Positions 32,599 to 41,216 of a stretch of 58,544 nucleotides of DNA are shown in pieces. Each line of letters begins with the position of its first letter. The stretch's first letter is position 1. Under the pieces are notes generated by a model. That model saw only the letters and a list, made by a program, of their open reading frames with translations, had not been told where the DNA came from and searched no databases. Source of the stretch: Clostridia bacterium (GTDB lineage: Bacteria > Bacillota > Clostridia > Oscillospirales > Acutalibacteraceae); the NCBI GenBank assembly GCA_017428085.1, contig JAFRRP010000005.1, positions 1 to 58,544 of the forward strand, in the 5' to 3' direction. The position numbers and the translations under genes were made by a program.

Positions 32599-33699
32599 AT
32601 GAAAGAACGGATCCGCGGCTTTTTAACGGCCGCCTTTGCGATCGCCCTCGTGCTGTGCGCCGTTTTTGCGGCGTTTGCCGCCGGCGAAGACACTGCGGAA
32701 GGGGCCCCCGTCGCCGCGCCGAACGGCGGTACGGCGGACGCCTCTCCTACGGACGCATCTCCCACGGACGCCTCTCCTACGGACGCTTCTCCTACGGACG
32801 CGCGCTGCGCGGCGGAGGGGCACCGGTATGAATTTGTCCGGCAGGAGGCCGACGCGGTCATGCACGAGGTGGTAATGATCGTGAAATGTACCGTCTGCGG
32901 CGAAGAAAAGGCCGTTCCGCTGTCGGAATACAACGTGCCGTTTACGGACGGCAAAAAAGCGGTGGCCGAGGGCAGCTATATCGTCATCCCGGAAGGGGCG
33001 ACGACGGCGGATGTGCTGGAGGGCTGCCCCGCGGGGACACTTCTGCTGGACGCGGACGGCGTGGAGCTGCCGCCGGATAAGACGTTGGGCAGCGGCGTGA
33101 AAGCGCTGTTCCCCACCTCAAAGAGCTACACGGTGCTGCTGTACGGCGACGCCGACGGCGACGGGCAACTGTCCCCCGCCGACGCGCGCTTCGCCCTGCG
33201 GCTTTCCGTCAATCTGGAGGAGCATATCGAATGGCGGGACAAGGCCTGTCATGTGACGGCCGACGGCAAGCGGGCGGTGCTGCCTGCCGACGCGCGGATG
33301 ATCCTGCGCGCCAGCGTGGGGTTGGAGGACGCCTCCCTGTTCGGCAGGGCGGGGACCGCGACCCCCACGGACGCCACGCCCACCGACGCGACCCCCACGG
33401 ACGCCACGCCCACGGACGCCACGCCCACCGACGCTACGCCGACAGACGCGGAACGGGACCCGCGGCTCGGTACGTACGAGTGTACCTGGAAGGGCGGCGT
33501 CTATCTGCGGGAGGATCACTCGTTTGACGCGAAAGCGGCGGCGACCGTTCCCTACGGCTCCGCCGTCACGGTAAGCCAGGTGTTTGCCGACGGGAAAGAC
33601 GTCCTTTGGGGCAGGATCACGTATGAGGGCGTCACCGGTTGGTCGGTGCTGCAATACTATGAACAGAAAAACGAAACGGGAGGCGTTTCCGATGTATGA
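32599..33699 (+). CDS. Secreted modular protein: CxxC segment, dockerin-like pair, PTDA repeats, SH3-like domain
   Basis: 366 residues. A signal peptide (to about AAFAAG) is followed by a D-A-S-P-T repeat and a segment with KCTVCGEEKA plus GHRYEF. A dockerin-like pair comes next: GDADGDGQLSPADARFALRL is intact, but the second copy (VTADGKRAVLPADARMILR) has lost Ca-loop acids. A TPTDA repeat linker leads to a C-terminal SH3-like domain (YLREDHSFDAKAAATVPYGS, ending WGRITYEGVTGWSVLQYY). Bacterial SH3 domains usually bind peptidoglycan, so it may tether a dockerin partner to the wall. No enzyme motif is visible. The gene overlaps trxB by 8 bp, which is odd for an exported protein. Confidence 0.8.
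   Translation: MKERIRGFLTAAFAIALVLCAVFAAFAAGEDTAEGAPVAAPNGGTADASPTDASPTDASPTDASPTDARCAAEGHRYEFVRQEADAVMHEVVMIVKCTVCGEEKAVPLSEYNVPFTDGKKAVAEGSYIVIPEGATTADVLEGCPAGTLLLDADGVELPPDKTLGSGVKALFPTSKSYTVLLYGDADGDGQLSPADARFALRLSVNLEEHIEWRDKACHVTADGKRAVLPADARMILRASVGLEDASLFGRAGTATPTDATPTDATPTDATPTDATPTDATPTDAERDPRLGTYECTWKGGVYLREDHSFDAKAAATVPYGSAVTVSQVFADGKDVLWGRITYEGVTGWSVLQYYEQKNETGGVSDV
32740..32800 (+). repeat. 15-bp coding repeats (DASPT)
   Basis: Four copies of a GACGCNTCTCCYACG unit encode D-A-S-P-T linkers. A related array, GACGCNACNCCNAC (D-A-T-P-T), lies at about 33358-33448 in the same gene. Confidence 0.85.
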
Positions 33700-34591
33700 T
33701 ATCGTGATCATCGGCGCGGGCCCTGCGGGGCTGACTGCCGCGCTGTACGCCCTGCGCGCGGAAAAAAGCGTGCTGGTGATCGAAAAAGGCGTGTTCGGCG
33801 GGCAGATCACCTTTTCGCCGAAGATCGAGAATTATCCCGGCTTCACCGCCCTGTCCGGCAACGAGCTGGCGGACAAAATGATGGAGCAGGTCATCGCCCA
33901 CGGGGCGGAGTTTGAAATGGCCGCCGTCACCGGGATCGCCGATGAAAACGGCGTGAAAAAGGTGTTTACGGACGAGGGCACGTTTGAGGGAAAGACCGTT
34001 ATCATCGCCACCGGCGCGGCGCACCGTCATCTGGGCGCCCCGGGCGAGGAGGAGCTGATCGGCAGCGGCATTTCCTTCTGCGCGGTGTGCGACGGCGCGT
34101 TTTACAGCGGGCAGACCGTGGCGGTCATCGGCGGGGGCAACTCCGCCCTGCAGGAGGCCGCGCTGCTCAGCGAGACCTGCAAAAAGGTGATCATCGTGCA
34201 GAACCTGCCGGCCCTTACCGGCGAAAAACGGCTGGCGGACGCGCTGCTGGCCAAAGACAACGTGGAGGCGGTCTACAACAGTACCGTTTCCGGTTTTGAA
34301 AGCGCAAACGGCGCGGTGACGGGCGTAAAGATCCATAATTCCGCCACCGGCGAGGACAGCACCATTGCCGCGGAGGGCGTGTTCGTCGCCATCGGGCTGG
34401 TCCCCGCTACGGATTTCCTGAAGGATACCGGCCTGCTGGACGAATACGGCTACGTGAAGGCGGACGAAAGCTGCCGTACCGCCATGGAGGGCGTGTTTGT
34501 GGCGGGCGACTGCCGTACCAAAGCCGTGCGGCAGATCACCACCGCCGCCGCGGACGGGGCGACCGCCGCGCTGGCCGCCTGCAGCGTGTGA
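33692..34591 (+). CDS. trxB: Thioredoxin reductase
   Basis: 299 residues, the length of low-molecular-weight TrxB. It has an FAD motif GAGPAGLTAALYA at the N-terminus, the redox pair Cys130-Cys133 in CAVCDGAF, the NADPH motif GGGNSALQEA, and a C-terminal FAD loop GDCRTKAVRQITTAAADG. It passes electrons from NADPH to thioredoxin in the cytoplasm, although some relatives use ferredoxin or NADH. ATG 33692 has GGGAGG eight bases upstream and overlaps the end of the preceding gene, so the two are probably co-translated. A terminator follows. Confidence 0.93.
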   Translation: MYDIVIIGAGPAGLTAALYALRAEKSVLVIEKGVFGGQITFSPKIENYPGFTALSGNELADKMMEQVIAHGAEFEMAAVTGIADENGVKKVFTDEGTFEGKTVIIATGAAHRHLGAPGEEELIGSGISFCAVCDGAFYSGQTVAVIGGGNSALQEAALLSETCKKVIIVQNLPALTGEKRLADALLAKDNVEAVYNSTVSGFESANGAVTGVKIHNSATGEDSTIAAEGVFVAIGLVPATDFLKDTGLLDEYGYVKADESCRTAMEGVFVAGDCRTKAVRQITTAAADGATAALAACSV

Positions 34592-34616
34592 CGCCACGTC
34601 GATCCTGTTTTTCCTT

Positions 34617-34659
34617 CCCCGGAGGATCTGCCGCCGCGCGATCCCCCGGGGCTTTTTTT
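34617..34659 (+). terminator. Rho-independent terminator of trxB
   Basis: CCCCGG..GGATC / GATCC..CCGGGG stem with one internal mismatch, then T7. Confidence 0.82.
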
Positions 34660-34720
34660 AGGAACATCACGGTTTTTTGTGGGATAGCGGCAAACAGGGA
34701 TTTGGCGGTGTGCCCCCACC

Positions 34721-34880
34721 GGTAGCGCGGCACCTCAGTGCCGCTATAGACGCAAACAACTTTTTTGAAAAGATTTGCGATGAAATGAATGCCTGTTGTG
34801 TTAGAGAAAACAGTCGGCAAATCCAAAATCCGTTTTAAAAGCTGCAATCGCCACGAGCGGCACTGAGGTGCCGCGCTACC
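34721..34880. repeat. REP-like palindromes in inverted orientation (BIME-like)
   Basis: GGTAGCG followed by the hairpin GCGGCAC-CTCA-GTGCCGC occupies 34721-34745. Its exact 25-bp reverse complement lies at 34856-34880, about 110 bp away. Each arm is a GTAG-type head plus a palindrome with a CTCA loop. Confidence 0.85.
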
Positions 34881-35009
34881 CAATGGGGCAGGTTTTCATG
34901 AAACGGCAAACAGCGCGACAAACTCCCATTTTGTCTCTCTGATTCAAATTCCACAAGATTCCGTGATGATCCTTTTTTTGCAACTTCCACAAAAACAGCG
35001 ATAAAGGGC

Positions 35010-35038
35010 TTGCAATATTATAAAAAGTATTATATAAT
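35010..35038 (+). promoter_or_regulatory. Sigma-A promoter of the giant surface protein
   Basis: TTGCAA (35010-35015) and TATAAT (35033-35038) with a 17-bp spacer. Confidence 0.82.
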
Positions 35039-35159
35039 ATACCCTGTATAATTCTATGAACGATAATGGGAATTAGAGGTATTTCAAGGAATTCATGGAA
35101 CGGCACATATATGTGTTATCGGCGCCACGGGCGCAAATGATTGCGGAAAGCAGGATGGT

Positions 35160-38100
35160 ATGATGGCAAACCCCGTTAAAAAAACAAAAAAAGGATATAA
35201 GGCGCTCTCGCTGCTCCTGTCGCTGGTGATGGTATGCGGCTACGTGGGGCTGTTTTCCGGTTTGATCGGAATGGGCATCTTCGGCACGAAGCAGACGGCG
35301 GAGGCAATTAATTCGCAAACTGCAGGCAAGTATTATGTAACTGTATCATGGTATGTTGAAGAATCGAAAAATGACGGAGATAACAGATTTACGCTTTATT
35401 ATAAAAAGCAAGATGGTTCAGAGGGAGATGTTACTTATACAAATACGACAAAGCCCAGTGATGGCTCATGGGCTTCAACAACATATGAATTAGATGGTGT
35501 TCCCTACAAAGTATGGGTAAAAGTATACGGGCGAACAACAGATCAGGCAGGTTGGTATTTGAGAGGTGTTTACGTATCTCCCAATTCGGATTACACAACA
35601 GACAAAACGACTCTGTGGGAAGGGGAATTCGGTGCGTATGTTGCTCATGCAGGTGGTGGTTCAACAAGTAATACTTTGACATTTCCTAATTCATATGGTT
35701 CCTGGGGCAGTAATGGTTCCAGCAAAAAGAACAATACGACCGCTTATTATTCCGGTTCTTATACGCCTTCTCCCTGTGCCACTCTTTCCGGAAATCATAC
35801 TGTATATTTGACGTCGGGAGCATCTGAAACAAGGACATATACAATTGGTACTGTAAAAGATCAATTCGGTGTAAACTGGGGTTTCAGCAACATCAGCAGT
35901 TGGTCCAGCAGCGACACAAACAAAGCGACGGTATCCGGAACAAATACCTTGACCGCGACATTTAAGTGGAACAATGGTACAAGATATAACGTGACGCTGT
36001 CTCCGAATCTAAACACGGGGAATTCCAGCGGTGAAGAGATTACCGTTATTCCCTGTGAGTCCCTGCAATTAAATACCGAAAAAATCGTGAATCATACGGA
36101 TGAAAATGACCGGTATTATGTGTTTACCCCTCCTTCCAATGGAAAATATGTGTTTTTTACATACGATACTGATAATACCCCCGATCCGTACATTTATGTC
36201 TATACGAAAGATACTTCGGCGTCGTCCGGGCTTGGATCAACATCAGTCGCATCAAAAGATGATGGTGGAGACAATACGATTAGGAAACTACTTGGTGGAT
36301 CATCATCAGCGTACGGCACATGGCAAACATGGTTGCCGAACGTTGCATTAACAGGTGGAACTTCCTATATTGTTCGGGCTTATGATCGAAACGAAGTTGG
36401 CACATACCCGATGAAGGTGTGTAAATCTGTCGATATCACTTTTAACGCGACAGGCGGCGCTACTACTTTCACAAAAACTTTGGCAGGCGGGCATTCATTG
36501 TATTTGGGACAGGTGGGCATTGCCCGTGAGGGCCACACGCTGCTTGCTTGGTCCACAAATGAAAACGGCGCACAGACAAAGACCCATTCGGCGTCACAGA
36601 CCACCACTGTTCCGACTTCAAACAGTGTTTTCAGCGCGTTGTGGTATCCGAATAACGCGCCTACGCTTACCGTAAATACGGATTATGATGCCGTGATCGA
36701 TCAAGGTGGCGAGGTGGAATTTTTCCAGTTTACACCTACTGAAACTCGGAAATACGTTTTGATCGGTAAATCATCCACAGATACCTTTGCGCTGCTCTAC
36801 AAAGCCTCCGACTGGCAGAATAACGTTACTTATTTAACAACCAGTGACGATGACGGGCGATCAGATTTCAGTCAGAGCGGCAATCAGTTTTTCCTAAATG
36901 AGGAACTAACTGCAGGTACTACCTACCTTTATGGTGTAAAGTATTATTATCGGCAAACCGAAGATAATAACGGAGACGATATTGATCTTGTCGGCACTAT
37001 TCCCTTTCGCTTTGAACCAGTTTATAAAGTGGAGTATGACGCAAACGGCGGTACGGGAGCTCCTTCCACCCAAGATAAGTTTGTCAATAAAAACCTGACG
37101 CTCAGCTCTGCCCTGCCCACCCGTACGGGCTACACCTTCCTGGGCTGGAGCGCCAGTAAGACCGCGGCCACCGCCACGTATGCGGCAGGCGGTACCTACA
37201 CCGCCAATGCGGATCTGAAGCTGTACGCCGTGTGGCAGCCGATCTCCTATACCATCAGTTATTCGCTCGACGGGGGCTCCGTTTCCGGTAATCCCACGAG
37301 TTATACGATCGAATCTTCCCCTGTGGTGCTGAACAATCCCACCAAAACCGGTTATACGTTTATCGGTTGGACGGGTTCCAACGGAACTACCCCTCAGATG
37401 GAAGTCGTCGTGCCGAACGGCGTCAGCACCGGACTGTCGGGGTATACGACAAGCAACCCGTATACCGCAAATGACCGGGATAATCGTTTCGGTCCCTCTT
37501 TTACGGTGCAGCCGGGAACGACCTATCGTGTTTTTGTGACAGCGAAAAGGACTTCCGGCACTTTGGATATGCAGGGCGGCATCTGGTATACTTCACAAAC
37601 CAGCGGCGACCATTGGGATGGTTACGGCGGCACGTTTACCTGTCTGCGCGACGCGGGCAACGGTTGGGGTGTGTATTATAAGGATGTTACGGTCCCCGCG
37701 GGAAAACAGGAGGGACAGTTCTATATCCAGCTTGAACAGTCGCATGGCGGCGCTGGGCATGTCTGGCTGTTGGCGGATTGCGCGGTCATGAAGCTCTCTT
37801 TGGGGGACCTTTCCTACACCGCCAACTGGCAGATCAACAAGTACACCGTCGTATGGAAAAACTACGACGGCACGGTGCTTGAGACGGACAACAACGTGGA
37901 GCATTTCTCCACGCCGCAGTACAACGGCGTCACGCCCGCAAAACCCTATGACGACGATTATCATTACACCTTCTCCGGCTGGAGCCCGGCGATCGCCGAG
38001 GTTGCGGGGGCGGTCACCTATACGGCGCAGTTCACCTCCGCGGCGCACGCCTACGGCAATTGGACGAAGGTAAGCGGCAGCGACAACACCGCAAAGCGCA

Positions 38101-40325
38101 CCTGCGCCTGCGGCCGCGAAGAAACCAAGCAGATCACTTACAACGACACCTTCGTCGTGGATTCCGCCGTCCTGCTGGACGTGCTGGGCAACGACCTTGA
38201 CGGGACCGGCTCGCAGGCGGGCAGCGGCCTGACGCTGAAAACGGAAAACGGCCTGACGGGGCTTTCCTCGACGGGCGTGACGATTTCCGTCACCAACAAC
38301 CGCGTGGCGCTGGTGCCGCAGGGGCTCCTGTCCGGCAAGGTGACGTTCACCTATACGGCGCGGTACGACGCCGCGGATTACACCGCGGGCGTGACGGTGA
38401 TCCCGGCCTCGAACATCTATCTTGAGGAAAGCGTGTTTACGTTCAATAACGGCGCCGACAGCACCGCCGTCTGGCATGACGACGGCACGGCAAGCGAGCC
38501 GGCGTTCGGGGCGCTGCTTGACGGTAAAGTCGGCTCCGCCTACAACAGCGCCAATTCCTCCCTTTACTCCATGGGTACGGCAAAATACGCGGTGGTCAGC
38601 AAGGCTCATCCGATGGGCCCGACGGCCACGTTCCGCTTTACCGGCACGGGCTTTGAGCTGTATACCGTCACGGACAACCGGTCCGGAACGGCGGTGGTAA
38701 CGATCACCGGCGGGGATCTGGCAAAGCCCCTTCGGAAGGTCTATAACACGTATTTCGGTTATTCCTACGATCCCGATAACGGCTGGCAGGACAATGCGGA
38801 TACCGCCAACGGACTGTATCAGGTGCCCGTGATCAGCCAGACGGGACTGACGTACGGCACATATGAGGTCACGGTGCAGCCGCGCCATACGGAGATGTAC
38901 GACGCCATCGACACGTGCCGGTTCTATATCGACGCGGTGCGCGTGTTCGACCCGATCGACCCCGCCGCCATCCAGTCCGGGACGGACATCTACAACGCTT
39001 ACGTGGACAATCTGGAATATGACGCGCATTATCAGAAGCTGCGGGATATCCTGATCGACAAGGACGCCTTTAACGTGTCGGGCAGCGGTCTTACCAACGT
39101 GGCCGACGGCGTCGCGTTCATCTCGACGGCAGGGTACCAGTCCCACAGCGAGACCCCGGCGGAGCTGCAGACCTATATCGACCTGGGCCCCAAGAACGAG
39201 GTGTATCTGGAGCCCGGCGAGGGGATCGCCTTCAACCTGACGACGACGGGCGGCGCCATCCCCGCCAAGCTGTGCATCGGCGTAAGGGCGGCGCAGGGCA
39301 GCGGCTCGGTGACGGTGAAAGGAACGACGTACACCGTCGACTGCGCCACGGAGCTGTACCGGAAGATCGCGATGGGCGACGGCGCGTGGACGGACAACGG
39401 AGACGGCACGTACACCACCAAAACCCCCATCGTCATCATCAATTCGTCGTCCGGTGCCGCGGTGATCGCGCTGACAAATCTGAAGTGGTCCTTCGGTGAA
39501 AAGGAGGCGGCCAAGAGCGCCTCCGCGCGGTCCCTGAAGTTCAGCTTTGCCCTCAGCGCGCTGCATACGCTGGACCTGACGGAGCAGAGCGACGGCGGCG
39601 GCACGCTGGACGGCAGCGCGGTGACGGTGACGTGGGACAAGGAGACGTTTGAGCTGGGCGAGACCGCCACATTGACGATCACGGCGCCGGACAGCTTCCT
39701 GCGGGCGTTCGTGGACGGCGAGGAGATCGCCGGGTATGAAGAGCTGCCGGACGGCAGAAGACAGTGGACCTACACGGTGACGGCGGAAGAACTGGGAGTG
39801 CTGCCGGCGGACGTGACGCTGGAGGACGCCAACGAATACCGCACGGGCGCGCTGAAAGCGCCGCAGCTGACGGCGACGGAGCCGACGGTGACGCTGGCGG
39901 AGAGCGCGATCACGTGGGAAAACGACAGCATCACGCTGGGCGAGACTGCCGTGCTGAAGGTGACCGCGCCCGCCAACGCGGTATCGGTGACGGTACACGG
40001 CGAAGAGATCACGCTGTTCGAGCTGCGCGAGGACGGCAGCAAGGTGTTCACCTGGACGGTGACGCCGGAGACGGCGGGCGAGCACCGCTATACGGTGACG
40101 GCGGCGGAAGGCCACGGCTACGGTTCCGATGAGGTCTTTACCCCCGCGCTGACGGTGAACGAACCCGCGCCGGAAACCACGGAAGCGCCCGACGTGCCGG
40201 AGCCCCCGACGGAGGGGCCCGCGGACGGCGCGCAGGACGAGGGCATCTGGAGCATCCGCAGCCTGCTGGACGCGATCCTCCGCTTTTTCCGCAAGGTGCT
40301 TGAGCTGTTCAAGGTAAAGGCATAA
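35160..40325 (+). CDS. Giant surface adhesin-like protein with Listeria-Bacteroides repeats and C-terminal helix
   Basis: 1721 residues. N-terminal membrane/signal segment (about 17-45). Residues about 50-420 are beta-rich and unfamiliar. Residues about 421-500 and 620-900 hold several InlB/Listeria-Bacteroides type repeats (YDANGGTGAPSTQDK, TGYTFLGWSAS, LYAVWQP). A segment with TCACGREETK and VLLDVLGNDLDG (cadherin/VCBS-like) follows near 975-1020. From there to the end lie further Ig-like domains, a T/E/P-rich linker, and a final hydrophobic/basic helix (SLLDAILRFFRKVLELFKVK). Such repeats occur in adhesins; no enzyme motif is seen. Bases about 35310-37000 are clearly richer in A+T than the rest of the gene, suggesting a mosaic origin. 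A second ATG at 35163 has better ribosome-site spacing. Confidence 0.8.
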   Translation: MMANPVKKTKKGYKALSLLLSLVMVCGYVGLFSGLIGMGIFGTKQTAEAINSQTAGKYYVTVSWYVEESKNDGDNRFTLYYKKQDGSEGDVTYTNTTKPSDGSWASTTYELDGVPYKVWVKVYGRTTDQAGWYLRGVYVSPNSDYTTDKTTLWEGEFGAYVAHAGGGSTSNTLTFPNSYGSWGSNGSSKKNNTTAYYSGSYTPSPCATLSGNHTVYLTSGASETRTYTIGTVKDQFGVNWGFSNISSWSSSDTNKATVSGTNTLTATFKWNNGTRYNVTLSPNLNTGNSSGEEITVIPCESLQLNTEKIVNHTDENDRYYVFTPPSNGKYVFFTYDTDNTPDPYIYVYTKDTSASSGLGSTSVASKDDGGDNTIRKLLGGSSSAYGTWQTWLPNVALTGGTSYIVRAYDRNEVGTYPMKVCKSVDITFNATGGATTFTKTLAGGHSLYLGQVGIAREGHTLLAWSTNENGAQTKTHSASQTTTVPTSNSVFSALWYPNNAPTLTVNTDYDAVIDQGGEVEFFQFTPTETRKYVLIGKSSTDTFALLYKASDWQNNVTYLTTSDDDGRSDFSQSGNQFFLNEELTAGTTYLYGVKYYYRQTEDNNGDDIDLVGTIPFRFEPVYKVEYDANGGTGAPSTQDKFVNKNLTLSSALPTRTGYTFLGWSASKTAATATYAAGGTYTANADLKLYAVWQPISYTISYSLDGGSVSGNPTSYTIESSPVVLNNPTKTGYTFIGWTGSNGTTPQMEVVVPNGVSTGLSGYTTSNPYTANDRDNRFGPSFTVQPGTTYRVFVTAKRTSGTLDMQGGIWYTSQTSGDHWDGYGGTFTCLRDAGNGWGVYYKDVTVPAGKQEGQFYIQLEQSHGGAGHVWLLADCAVMKLSLGDLSYTANWQINKYTVVWKNYDGTVLETDNNVEHFSTPQYNGVTPAKPYDDDYHYTFSGWSPAIAEVAGAVTYTAQFTSAAHAYGNWTKVSGSDNTAKRTCACGREETKQITYNDTFVVDSAVLLDVLGNDLDGTGSQAGSGLTLKTENGLTGLSSTGVTISVTNNRVALVPQGLLSGKVTFTYTARYDAADYTAGVTVIPASNIYLEESVFTFNNGADSTAVWHDDGTASEPAFGALLDGKVGSAYNSANSSLYSMGTAKYAVVSKAHPMGPTATFRFTGTGFELYTVTDNRSGTAVVTITGGDLAKPLRKVYNTYFGYSYDPDNGWQDNADTANGLYQVPVISQTGLTYGTYEVTVQPRHTEMYDAIDTCRFYIDAVRVFDPIDPAAIQSGTDIYNAYVDNLEYDAHYQKLRDILIDKDAFNVSGSGLTNVADGVAFISTAGYQSHSETPAELQTYIDLGPKNEVYLEPGEGIAFNLTTTGGAIPAKLCIGVRAAQGSGSVTVKGTTYTVDCATELYRKIAMGDGAWTDNGDGTYTTKTPIVIINSSSGAAVIALTNLKWSFGEKEAAKSASARSLKFSFALSALHTLDLTEQSDGGGTLDGSAVTVTWDKETFELGETATLTITAPDSFLRAFVDGEEIAGYEELPDGRRQWTYTVTAEELGVLPADVTLEDANEYRTGALKAPQLTATEPTVTLAESAITWENDSITLGETAVLKVTAPANAVSVTVHGEEITLFELREDGSKVFTWTVTPETAGEHRYTVTAAEGHGYGSDEVFTPALTVNEPAPETTEAPDVPEPPTEGPADGAQDEGIWSIRSLLDAILRFFRKVLELFKVKA

Positions 40326-40446
40326 AAACGGTTCGATCCAAAAAACCATATCTCCCGGAACGGTCTTCGTCTGTAAGCCGCTTCCGGGAAATTTATGTTT
40401 GTAAAAAACGGTCGGCGGCGCGCGCGGCGCGCGGCGGGAGGTTACG
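40326..40446 (+). other. Spacer with possible weak terminator
   Basis: TCCCGGAA (40353-40360) and TTCCGGGA (40382-40389) can pair, but the following sequence AATTTATGTTT is only moderately T-rich. GGGAGG at 40436-40441 is the ribosome site of the Nudix gene. Confidence 0.4.
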
Positions 40447-41010
40447 ATGGACGACAGGGAACTGACGTGGCGGACGGAAGCTGCGGAAAAGCTGCTGCAC
40501 ACGCCGGTATTTGACGTGTGGAAACAGACGGAGGTCTCCGGCACGGGGCTGCGGGGCGATTACGTGGCCGTCGCCGCGCCGGACTGGGTCGTGGTGGTCC
40601 CCGTGTACAGGGAAAATTTCGTGCTGGTGCGCCAGTGGCGCCACGGCGAGGACCGGCTGACGACGGAATTTCCCGCGGGCGTGGTCGAGCCCGGCGAGCC
40701 GCCGGAGCAAACGGCGGCGCGGGAGCTGCTGGAGGAGACCGGTTTCCGGGCGGGCAAACTGATACCGATGGGAACGTGCAGCGCCAACCCCGCGCTGTTC
40801 AAAAACCATATCCACTGCTTTCTGGCGGAAGAATTGTCTCCCGCCGGGGCGCAGCGCCTTGACGCGGACGAGCTGCTGAACGTGTCGCTTGCGCCGGTGG
40901 AGGAGGTCGTCGCCGCCTTCGGCACGGGGGAATACACCCACGCGTATATGGGGACCGCGCTGGCGTTTTACCTGAGACATACGCTTTCCGGCAGGGAAGC
41001 GGCGCAATGA
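40447..41010 (+). CDS. Nudix hydrolase, ADP-ribose pyrophosphatase-like
   Basis: 187 residues, the size of NudF/ADPRase enzymes. The complete Nudix box lies at residues 78-100: GVVEPGEPPEQTAARELLEE followed by TGF, matching Gx5Ex7REUxEExGU. Upstream strands (VVVVPVYRENFVLVRQWRHG) match ADP-ribose pyrophosphatases, which split ADP-ribose to AMP and ribose 5-phosphate. Substrate assignment rests on similarity in length and the RQWRHG strand, so other nucleoside-diphosphate compounds remain possible. A macrodomain gene at 51193 is the other ADP-ribose-related gene in the window. A terminator follows. Confidence 0.87.
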   Translation: MDDRELTWRTEAAEKLLHTPVFDVWKQTEVSGTGLRGDYVAVAAPDWVVVVPVYRENFVLVRQWRHGEDRLTTEFPAGVVEPGEPPEQTAARELLEETGFRAGKLIPMGTCSANPALFKNHIHCFLAEELSPAGAQRLDADELLNVSLAPVEEVVAAFGTGEYTHAYMGTALAFYLRHTLSGREAAQ

Positions 41011-41059
41011 AAAGCCGGCGCGGCGACTGTTTTCTTCATTTGCCTCACAACGGTCTTTT

Positions 41060-41102
41060 AAGAAGCCTTGGTTTTTTTTACCAAAAACCGGCTTCTTTTT
41101 TT
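41060..41102 (+). terminator. Rho-independent terminator
   Basis: AAGAAGCC / GGCTTCTT stem followed by T-rich sequence. Confidence 0.85.
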
Positions 41103-41136
41103 GTGATAAAACTATGCGGGAAAGTGAAGTTTCCGA

Positions 41137-41165
41137 TTGACAATTTTTGACAAGATTTTTATAAT
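41137..41165 (+). promoter_or_regulatory. Consensus sigma-A promoter of the SGNH/MBOAT operon
   Basis: TTGACA (41137-41142) and TATAAT (41160-41165), both perfect, with a 17-bp spacer. A second TTGACA sits in the spacer. Confidence 0.88.
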
Positions 41166-41216
41166 AATATAAATAGAAAAAATTACAGGCAGCTGTAAGT
41201 TCAGGGTGTGAATGAG

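Larger units (their letters stand above)
34660..35159. other. AT-rich intergenic region with REP-like inverted pair and a promoter
   Basis: 500 bp without a gene. It holds two REP-like palindromes in inverted orientation (34721-34745 and 34856-34880) and a consensus promoter at 35010-35038. The 5' leader of roughly 115 nt contains a CACATATATGTG palindrome (35104-35115). I find no known riboswitch in the leader. Confidence 0.7.

Noticed and set aside
34721..34880. Terminal inverted repeats of an insertion sequence or MITE
   Set aside because: The 110 bp between them hold no ORF, no target-site duplication is evident, and each arm is itself a hairpin, which fits REP/BIME elements better.
35039..35159. 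c-di-GMP or other riboswitch in the leader of the giant adhesin
   Set aside because: The leader has palindromes (CACATATATGTG, GGCGCC), but I could not match the conserved core of the c-di-GMP-I or -II aptamers. A covariance-model search would decide.
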